Translations under genes and position numbers: made by a program
Part shown: positions 56,301 through 64,000 of the stretch, one piece after another
Position numbering within the stretch: the first letter of the stretch is position 1
Layout: every line of letters starts with the position of its first letter
Source of the DNA: Monocercomonoides exilis
Lineage: Eukaryota > Preaxostyla > Oxymonadida > Polymastigidae
Length of the DNA: 64,000 nt
Assembly (NCBI GenBank): GCA_001643675.2
Contig: LSRY02000022.1
Location: forward strand, 692,001 to 756,000
Reading direction: 5' to 3'
The notes under the pieces: model-generated
Databases searched by the model: none
The model's input: only the letters and a program-made list of their open reading frames with translations
Told to the model about the DNA's origin: nothing

Positions 56301-56688
56301 AGAGCAAATGACAGCCAGCGTGGACTGTTCGGATAGGAGAACACACTCACCGTCTTTGCCTCTTTCGTCACTAGTACCTCATAAGGAGCAGAATTCGGTG
56401 TCTTCATTGAGTGCAATACAACAGAATACAGATGCTATTTCATTATCATCAGCAGCAGTTGCTGAGCTCTCATCTTTTTCTGCACCAATTCCACCTCCGC
56501 TCACTTCTGCTGATTCCTCCACCCAGTCAACTCCTTCTTTATCTCCTTCGTTATCTCTTTCTCCTTCACCTCCTCAGCTAACTTTCCTCAGCTCTTTCGT
56601 CAACAAGCTGACTAATCCGCTTCTGAACCCCTCAAATCTATCGGTCACAAACCCAGTTTCATGCACCAACGAAAAGTTGTTTTTTTGA
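53325..56688 (+). pseudogene. Ser/Pro-rich large protein relic
   Basis: The plus strand carries long, protein-like frames that must be joined by shifts. 53431–54063 has Pro/Ser/Thr-rich text, then TPPPGYYDSLSSFP and LDRIEGIDVTVAVFETLSEV, and ends at TAA 54061. Near 54090 it reads KVTTLATLLAENGIAVQIEQ. From about 54150 another frame reads SKPIRAPTFSSQQIQNLCGI … LTKDIELLITPILSFASQQ. 54742–55908 is a 388-codon frame (RPFVVEQLNSFAKPRQQVTV; MSAAAVVSFMQTLSEILEG). 55704–56069 has AQQAADFISQRISQLVVVGG and an acidic tail. Then LSPAVILPHVQLNDLGVQLK, and 56224–56688 (GEWVHQKLQQTMFREQM, Ser/Pro tail). GC is far above the flanks. It needs at least three frame changes and has several stops, so it is a pseudogene unless unrecognised introns repair it. 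The family is not recognised. Confidence 0.6.
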
Positions 56689-56895
56689 AATGAGTAAATC
56701 AAATTAATCTGTCACATTTCACTTTGCATGATTATGCATAAACTGAACACTTCTTCAAGTTGAAAAATAAAAACAATCGATTGGAATTATCTTTAAAAAG
56801 AGTTATGATATTTTTATTATGGAAACGAATGAAAGAACCTTAATCAAATCATCGTTGATATTCCCCCTTTGCTTTGTTTTTGTGATGATGAAAAA

Positions 56896-58382
56896 ATGGA
56901 TGAATATTTAGAAAAGGAAGATTGTGGAGAAGCTTCAAGCCAAAAGGCTGTCGAAGGAGAGAATGATTCAATAACGCTTGATAACCATGACATTGTAATC
57001 AGAGCTGTCGACAGGGAGGAGAAGTTGCTTGAATTGTTGAATGCAATGGAATCGAAGAAGCTTAGGCCTACAGATTTATTCAAGAACGGATTCGTTTCGA
57101 AAAGCAGCTTCTATCGTGCTGCAAAGGCAAGGAAGGAAGGAAGGGACATTTGCAGAATAGGAAGACCTCCAATTCTGAATAAGCGAAACAAAACTACGTT
57201 CCTCTCAAAAATTAAAGATAAAATACAACTTGGTGCCTTTCCGTGTGCAAGACAAGTGAAAGACATAGTTGGATTTTTCTTTCTTTCTTTTTTATTTTTT
57301 TTATGTGTTTATATCTCTTTACTTGAATTTATTAGGCAATCGAAGTAATAGCCGAAGATCAACACAAGCCAACTCAGAGCATTCATGTGTGCCGCACTTG
57401 GCCATATTCTTTTATCAAGTCGAATGAGGACCTATTCTTTGTACATCCTATTCATTTGCCAGCAGCGAGAGCTGCTCATTCAACAAAGGAATGCCTTTTT
57501 CCTTGGTTTGAAAAAGTTAGACATTTGTATAATGAGCATCAGTACAAATCGGAATTAATTTTTAATTTGGACGAAGTGTTTATTACAACTCCTGAAGTCA
57601 AGCCAAGCCTTGTTGTTGCTTCAAACAAAAATGATGTGTACATGACGCCAGAGCCATCGCTCCCAGCAGGCATCTCAGGGCTCTTCCTGGTTTCAGCAGA
57701 TGGAGTAAGTTATCCAGCTATTTTCAAAATCAGAGCAAAAAAACTACCAAAGGAATATTCTGACGCTACTGAACACTCATTACGTTTCACGGTTGATGAC
57801 ACTCCCTCAATGACTGCAGAAAGCTTCCGGTTCTTTTTCGAAAAAGCGATTGTTCCGTTTATGATCCAAAGAAGAAAATTCGTCAAATGCGAAGAAGAGC
57901 ATTGTTTACTATTCATGGATTCACTTGCTGCTCATTTGTCAAGGAATATCATACAATGTGCGAAGGACAACAGAGTTGATCTATGCTTTCCTCCTTCACA
58001 TACTTCTCATTTGGTTCAACCTTTGGATTTATACGTTAATGCCAATTTTAAAAATTCTCTAAGAATAACTGATTACGAAACTCATGAACCCAATGCGAGT
58101 AGTGCAAGGAGAAACTTTGTTTTAAAACTGAGAACTGCATTGTATGCTGCATTCAGTCCCTCTACAATCACAGCTTCATTCAGAGATGCAGGCATCTGGC
58201 CTTTCAACCCTGATATTGTTCTATCAAAACTTCCAGAGAAAAAGCCTGAGTGGGCGAAAGTGTCTTCAAAAATCATGGATCCTCAATTGCCTTATTTCAA
58301 CGGAAGAATTTTTTTGTCAACAGACCCAATGGCCCCTTATGATGACGGAGTTCATCCATATTTTTTTAATTTTCATGTTTAA
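56896..58382 (+). CDS. Pogo/Tigger-type DDE transposase, two exons
   Basis: Exon 1 is 56896–57267 and exon 2 is 57336–58382, joined across a 68-bp intron (GTTGGA…TTATTAG, phase 0), giving 472 aa. The N-terminal helix-turn-helix reads REEKLLELLNAMESKKLRPT … FVSKSSFYRAAKA and RIGRPPILN. The DDE_1-type catalytic core has LIFNLDEVFI (Asp near 203), LLFMDSLAAHLS (Asp near 319) and PPSHTSHLVQPLDLYVNANF (Asp near 355). The third acidic residue is Asp, as in pogo and Tigger. C-terminal ASFRDAGIWPFNPDIV is also typical for this family. It is uninterrupted. Terminal repeats of the element were not identified in the 200 bp on either side. TA-flanked non-autonomous elements in the window (24005, 11960, 61696) are plausible substrates of such an enzyme. 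Confidence 0.9.
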
Positions 58383-58659
58383 TAACATTTTCAAACTGAA
58401 TTTTTTTTTTTATGTTTAATAAATTTTTTAATGTTAAATATTTTGTTTTAATGTTTAATATTTTTTTTAATGTTTTATTTTAATAAAATGAAAATATATG
58501 ACAGTTGATTTTTTCTCATTTGTTTTCAGAACAAATATCGGTCATATTTGAAAAAAATCAATTATTAAAAAACGAAAAAAAATGAAGTTCCGGGTTTATG
58601 ACATGTCCCGGATTTTTTACACACTAATGGGGTTCTATTTTTAATTTTTCTTTTATTGC

Positions 58660-58800
58660 CAACCCTAACCCTAAAAAAATTTTGCTAAGAAAAACCTAAA
58701 AATTTTGGTCAAAACCCTAAAAAGAAGCACTCCGCGCAAACCCTATAGCTAAATAAAACCCTAGCAAGTATTTTCGAGTGCTAACCCTAACCCTAAAACT
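58660..58800 (+). repeat. Degenerate CCCTAA (telomere-type) repeats
   Basis: AACCCTAACCCTAAAA occurs at about 58661–58676 and again at about 58783–58798. Scattered ACCCTAAA, ACCCTAT and ACCCTAG units lie between them (about 58718, 58739, 58757). The complementary strand is TTAGGG-type, as in many eukaryotic telomeres, including some metamonads. The array is interstitial and eroded. Confidence 0.75.
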
Positions 58801-60460
58801 GCAATCAATAGAAAAAACCAAATCAAAAATAACCCTTGGAAAATAATACTGGGTCGGATCAATTGGTACCAGTACACTTGAATTATACCTTTTCAAGGGA
58901 TATATATGATATAGAATAGTTTTATCTGAACTTCAAATATGATAATAATTAACCAAATAAAAATTCCAAATTTCAAATTTTGACATTTCACATTGCTCCA
59001 CGATCTATTAAATTAGTGAAACTTTTTACAAAAGTTATAAAAAACGAAATTAAACTATTAAAAACACATGACAATTTTATATGTCACTCATTTTTTCAAG
59101 ATTTCAATGTTTCTCAAGCAGTCCAATTTCATTGCATTTTTGCTTTAACATTTTCCTTATTCAAAATCTTCAATTTGTGAATCTGCTTGATTTTTGGATA
59201 TTTCCGTTAAAAAAACCATCAATGGCATTTGTAAATAAGTCATATGTGTATGAATCCTTTTACGAGTTCAATTTACGTCAACTACATTAATTGAACTTTT
59301 GATATTGATGATATACTTCTTCCAAAATATCGGAATGATTTTGTTCTTCTCTTTTTGCTTATTAAATAATCAACCTAATGGTAAACGTCTAACAGAAAAA
59401 TCATGAAAGAAATAAACTTAAAAAACTTTGTTCACATTTATTCCATATTCAGTATTTCACAATTTACTTGGGGGGAGGTGAATGTGCTTTCTGTGGCTTC
59501 AATTATCAATTTTTTTGTTCCTTTTATCAAAATAGAAAAATAACTGAAATTCAACAAAATGTTATGGTTGTTTGATTCAGAAAAATGAAAAAATAACATT
59601 CTTGAGATTTGGCTAACATGTTTCGCTATTCTTTTAATTCTCTTGTGTTTTTCGAATAATAAACATGAAGAAACACAAGTCACATCAGTGAAGAAAGTAA
59701 CTTGTCAAAATTCCTATTCTGCCAATCACGTCAGCATAAAATGCGTAATGGATATTTTGATTTGTGAGAATTAGAAAATAATTTCTAATAAAAATTGAAA
59801 TTAACATTTTTATCAAAATTATTTTATGATTTAAAAATATATATTTTAAATTTTATTTTTTTTCTTGTAACGTGGAAATATTTGTCACGTCCGTCAAAAA
59901 CATAGAATACCACTTCATAAGTTACCACGTAATCCAGAGCTAATTTTACCACCTGTTATTCACTCATAAACAAAAATTAATATTAAAAACCTCCTGGTTT
60001 TTGAGAAAAATCGTTTTTGAATGATGGAAAAAATGAATACCATTTAAGGATGGATAGAAATTGATCACGTTAATGTCTCATTTTACAGATCGCTAATCAA
60101 ATATTTTTCGAATTACAAAATATATTTTTATAATAATGAAACAACATGGAATCAAATAATGCAGTTTTGTCCACTTGCAGTGAACAGAAGATGAATTAAG
60201 TGAAGGAAAAATTTCTCCACAGATGTTAGATAAAATTGCAGAAATAACAGGTGTTTCAGATGCGGAAAATGGTTCTCATTGTTGGAATAAACTCCTTTGA
60301 AAAATTCAAAGATCCTAATCGAGAAAATAATGATGATTTTTTAGTGTTTCTGGACAAACTTGAAATAAAAGGATGAATTTTTATGAAAAGTACCTTTTGT
60401 TTTATTTACAAAAAAAATTAAAATATCACATTAAGATTTAATTTCTGTTCACATTCAAGA
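58800..60460. other. AT-rich spacer
   Basis: No gene is supported. At 59720–59900 an AT-rich block with GCGTAATGG and CACGTC resembles, in inverted orientation, the block at 26570–26740, suggesting a shared low-copy repeat. Confidence 0.4.
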
Positions 60461-60469
60461 AATTTCACA

Positions 60470-60815
60470 AAAATAGAAAAAAATAACATTGTCAAGAGAT
60501 TGTTTTCATAATAGCAAAATTTGGTGAGCAAGAGCATAAATTTAATCGTTTAATGACAATTCTATTTTATTTGAAATTTTAACAAAAGGAACTTTCCAAA
60601 AAAAATTTCTCGCATAGTCAAAATTTCATATTTCGATCAAATTTTTGTTTCCACTCACCTAATTATTATGATAAGAAAACAAAATCTTGATAATAAAATT
60701 ATTTCCATTAAAGTGAAGTTACAAGAGTGTGAACAGAAAATTGATGTAAATATGAAATTTTTATCATATTCGAAAAAAATTATATGGAACTTTTCAATAA
60801 AATGAAGACATATCA
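60470..60815. repeat. Two partial MITE copies in tandem
   Basis: 60470–60605 matches the right half of the 14433–14671 MITE (TTTTCATAATAGCAAAATTT, TTTAACAAAAGGAACTTT). 60625–60815 begins with CAAAATTTCATATTTCGATC and ends with ATATGAAATTTTTATC…TGGAACTTTTCAA, the same arms in inverted order. Both are diverged and incomplete. Confidence 0.65.
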
Positions 60816-61221
60816 GTGTTGCAAAATGACTGATGTTTCAAGACAAATTGTTAGTAGCTTTTATTCCATGGAAAGTGAATGCATGGCTGACAACGGTTCA
60901 ACATCTGTGTGATTATTTTTGAAAACATATTGTTTCATACAATAATTTCGGTACAAAGATATTTCAAGAATACAAATAAAAAAAAATTGAAAAGTGAAAA
61001 GGCTTATTGAATACATTATAATCTTTTATTCGGTAAAAATATTTGTTTCTTAAAACAATTATCATACTTTTTCTCTTTTGAATTAAAAATTTCTTTCTTT
61101 GAAAAATCTACACCCCGAAAAAATATATGATTTCAAAAATTATTACCCAAATATTAACATATAGAATACAAAAAAGATAAATTAGGGATGTGGTGTATTG
61201 TTTCATTCAACTATTAAATAT

Positions 61222-62734
61222 GGTCAACTTTTTATGAGACTTTTTTCTTTATTGGCACTTTTTTAATTTTCGATAACAAAAAGCTGAGAAGTGTGAAATG
61301 GCATTCAGCATTCAGATTACAGATTTTAACAAAATTAATTCTATTTCTAACCAGTTTGTTTTTTTATTTTTGCTTTTTACACATCGAGAAATTTCGTTTT
61401 TTTGCTTAATTAAATAGGACTTTTTCCAGCCAATCATGAAACTCAAAAGAAATTGGATACATGCTTTGAATTGCATAAACTATTATCTAACTGTTTTCAA
61501 ATTCTTTTTTATTTTTGTTTTTATTTTTTATTTTTTATTTATTTTTTTTTTTGGCAATCATTTTTATCATATTATTTTTGCATTTCATTTTTTTAACAAC
61601 ATTCTAACATAAAACTGATTATTTCTTTGTAAATATAATGAAATGATAAAAATAAAAAATTTGAATTGAGAATAAAACATTTCAACAATGAAATACAGTG
61701 AAGCTCAGTTATAATCACAATTCATTTTGCACGATTTTTTGTAATTATAACCGAACTTGATTATAACCGAGCCATTTTTTTCATTGAAAAGTTTTTTTAA
61801 ATTTATTCAGAAGATAAAAAAGAAATTTTTTAATATTTATTAAAATCCACACATTTGAATCGATTTTCTAATTTAAAATGAAAAAATGAACTATATTGTT
61901 AATTATAAAGCAGAAAAAAACAACTTTCATTTTTTCAAAATTTTCAAAATACACAGAAAAATACCCATTAATTTTCAAATTTTGTGATTATTCGCGATTT
62001 TGGCTTGATTATAACCGATGAAATTACACATAAAAAAATGCGAAATTTGTTAATGCACGAAATAATGTGATTATTCGCGGTCTTGATTACAACCGAGGTG
62101 ATTATATCCGAGCTTCACTGTATTTCAAAAATTCACATTAGTTTATTCTATTTGTGAAGAATTTGTATTTCTCACAAAAACTTAATCATTTATCATTTCA
62201 AGTTTACTGTATTTATCCGTTATAGATAAATAGAAAAAATTAATGTTTTATTTTAACAACACTTCTTTCTTAAAAAATTTTTATTCTCAATTCAAATTTT
62301 TTATTTTTATCATTTCATTATATTTACAAAGAAATAATCAGTTTTATGTTAGAATGTTGTTAAAAAAATGAAATGCAAAAATAATATGATAAAAATGATT
62401 GCCAAAAAAAAAAATAAATAAAAAATAAAAAATAAAAACAAAAATAAAAAAGAATTTGAAAACAGTTAGATAATAGTTTATGCAATTCAAAGCATGTATC
62501 CAATTTCTTTTGAGTTTCATGATTGGCTGGAAAAAGTCCTATTTAATTAAGCAAAAAAACGAAATTTCTCGATGTGTAAAAAGCAAAAATAAAAAAACAA
62601 ACTGGTTAGAAATAGAATTAATTTTGTTAAAATCTGTAATCTGAATGCTGAATGCCATTTCACACTTCTCAGCTTTTTGTTATCGAAAATTAAAAAAGTG
62701 CCAATAAAGAAAAAAGTCTCATAAAAAGTTGACC
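61222..62734. mobile_element. Palindromic foldback element with nested insertion
   Basis: It begins GGTCAACTTTTTATGAGACT and ends with the reverse complement. The arms run about 61222–61675 and 62280–62734, and a 65-codon frame on the minus strand at 62547–62744 lies in one arm. The end sequence continues CTTTATTGGCACTTTTTT exactly as in the element at 11960–12963, so they are one family with different interiors. A TA is adjacent on the left (61219–61220), with TTA close on the right. The 600-bp centre holds the nested element at 61696–62121. Confidence 0.87.
61696..62121. mobile_element. Nested TA-flanked pogo/mariner-like MITE
   Basis: The termini are CAGTGAAGCTCAGTTATAAT and, inverted at the other end, CAGTGAAGCTCGGATATAAT. 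TA lies on both sides (61694–61695 and 62122–62123). Internal motifs TTATAACCGA and GATTATTCGCG recur in both orientations. The ends start with CAGTG, as in many Tc1/mariner/pogo elements. It has no coding capacity. It lies at the centre of the larger palindrome. Confidence 0.85.
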
Positions 62735-62774
62735 TTATTAACATATTTTAAAAAGTTACATACCATGGGTGCTT

Positions 62775-62806
62775 AACCCGCACCCTGGTGCCAAACCCGC
62801 ACCCTG
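62775..62806 (+). repeat. Direct repeat AACCCGCACCCTG x2
   Basis: Two perfect 13-bp copies (62775–62787 and 62794–62806) separated by 6 bp, GC-rich within AT-rich DNA and 40 bp from the end of the palindromic element. Confidence 0.9.
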
Positions 62807-62809
62807 CAA

Positions 62810-64000
62810 ATTTCTTGAAAATCTAAAAGTCAATTTTTTCCTTTCAAAGAAGTTCATTGATGATGAAATTGCTTGAAACAGGTTTCAAAAAATACTATAT
62901 TCTATTTTTTTAATCAAAAATTTTCAAAAAGATGAATTTTTTATTATTTTGCTCCTAAAAGAGCATTATCGATTTTTACTGAAAAAGAACAAAACAAGAG
63001 TTAAAAAAATATGTGCATGCTTGTTTGTTAATGTGTTTTCAAATGTCTTCAAAATTTTTTATGATTTGAAATATTCTGCAATAAATATCACATTTTTCTT
63101 TGTTAGATCGTGCCCATAAATATGTGAAAAACAAATAGAAAGTTCTTCAGCTTCGTCGAAAGGGGTTTGTTGAAGTTATTTCTTATGCTTTTTAATCAAA
63201 AATCGCTCTTCTTATTAATGTTCATTGAAAATTTCATAGTTCCATGAATTTATTAATGAGCTGTTATTGCATTTATTAAACACGAAATATTTAATGTTAA
63301 TAGGATAATATCACTGTGATAATAGTTCTATTTGATTAAAGCATTTTAATTCATTGTTTTGTATTATTTGTTATATATTCTATTTGTTATAATATGTTTC
63401 TTTTGTGTAACATTTAAAAATGTTATATTTTGCGGATATATTAATTGTTTGCTGTTAGCAGCATTTTAATCTTTATAACATCTTAACTGTTGATCATTGA
63501 TAATATTTAGAGAGCAAATATTTGCATGTTGATTTTGAGAACTTTGATTTTTTATATTAGAATGAAACTATTTCTTTCATTTTATATGTTTCTGTGGAAT
63601 TGCTAAAACTTATAAATGATTGAAAAGTTGCAGTTTTCTTGATTATTTGCAATATCATCGAAAGTTTATGTTCCATTTTTGTGCATTATGCTTGTATTTT
63701 TAAACTCTATTCAATTTTGTTTTTGATTCAAATTTCACTATTTCAACAAAAATCGAACTTTTATAGCTCATTGGTAATAAAAGGCTAATAATATAATTAT
63801 TGTGCCCAATATCAAAGTGTATTGATCATGAAAAAATCATGAAAAAACATGTTAAAATAGAATTTTGACGTTGATTGTTTCAATGAAGCGTTAAATGGAT
63901 ATTGCATATTTTTTTTCAATTTCAATATATAATATTACCGAATGAATTGTTTAAAAAACTTTTAGAATTGTTTTTTGCTGTTTTTATGATGAAAACAAAT
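62810..64000. other. AT-rich spacer to window end
   Basis: No gene, long repeat or RNA is recognised. Confidence 0.5.

Noticed and set aside
1-64000. CRISPR array or bacterial operons
   Set aside because: There are no regularly spaced direct repeats with unique spacers. Introns, transposon types and gene style are eukaryotic.

Overview
The window looks like an AT-rich unicellular eukaryote. Short GT–AG introns of about 53–78 bp interrupt several reading frames, and intergenic DNA is very AT-rich with many palindromes. The long intact genes read cleanly in the standard code. The mix of decayed parallel-beta-helix surface-protein genes (motif with Cys-Gly, then Pro-Cys-(Lys/Ala)-Thr), a tandem family of coiled, charged two-intron genes, and abundant DNA transposons most resembles an oxymonad-type metamonad (Monocercomonoides-like). 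This taxonomic guess rests on recollection of family style and was not checked by a search.

Layout. 0–11.5 kb: three decaying beta-helix surface-protein genes (255–2570 minus, 3364–4300 plus, 9284–11478 minus) and a frameshifted coiled-coil gene relic (5020–7550 minus). 11.96–12.96 kb: a 1.0-kb near-perfect palindromic transposon. 13.6–14.4 kb: a dead DIRS retrotransposon fragment and a MITE. 15.4–20.3 kb: an intact Helitron replicase/helicase gene with a separate 5' exon encoding AT-hooks. 20.3–26.4 kb: mostly empty, with a second palindromic element, a hairpin, a MITE and another beta-helix relic. 26.44–29.57 kb: a region bounded by inverted GCATCTGCGTCAC-type ends that contains a decayed Glu/Arg-rich coiled-coil gene. 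30.6–31.06 kb: a beta-helix fragment. 31.5–32.8 kb: an intact membrane acyltransferase (acyltransferase 3 family). 34.5–48.8 kb: a cluster of four paralogous genes of an unnamed family; one copy is intact, and the first is split by a palindromic element that was itself split by a complete DIRS retrotransposon. 49.5 kb: a small orphan gene between two hairpins. 50.2 kb: a tRNA-like sequence followed by a simple-repeat tail. 50.9–52.6 kb: a two-exon Harbinger/PIF-type transposase. 53.3–56.7 kb: a Ser/Pro-rich gene relic. 56.9–58.4 kb: a two-exon pogo/Tigger-type transposase. 58.66–58.80 kb: degenerate TTAGGG-type repeats. 60–62.7 kb: MITE pieces and a third palindromic element carrying a nested TA-flanked element.

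Together the window reads as a transposon-rich gene-family nursery or graveyard. Host genes belong to expanding families (surface beta-helix proteins and the tandem charged family), most copies are broken, and several are broken by stop codons without frame loss. Class II elements (Helitron, Harbinger, pogo, TA-target foldback elements and MITEs) and DIRS retrotransposons supply most of the rest. The apparently intact coding genes are the Helitron protein, the acyltransferase, one tandem-family member, the small orphan gene, the two DDE transposases and the DIRS proteins.
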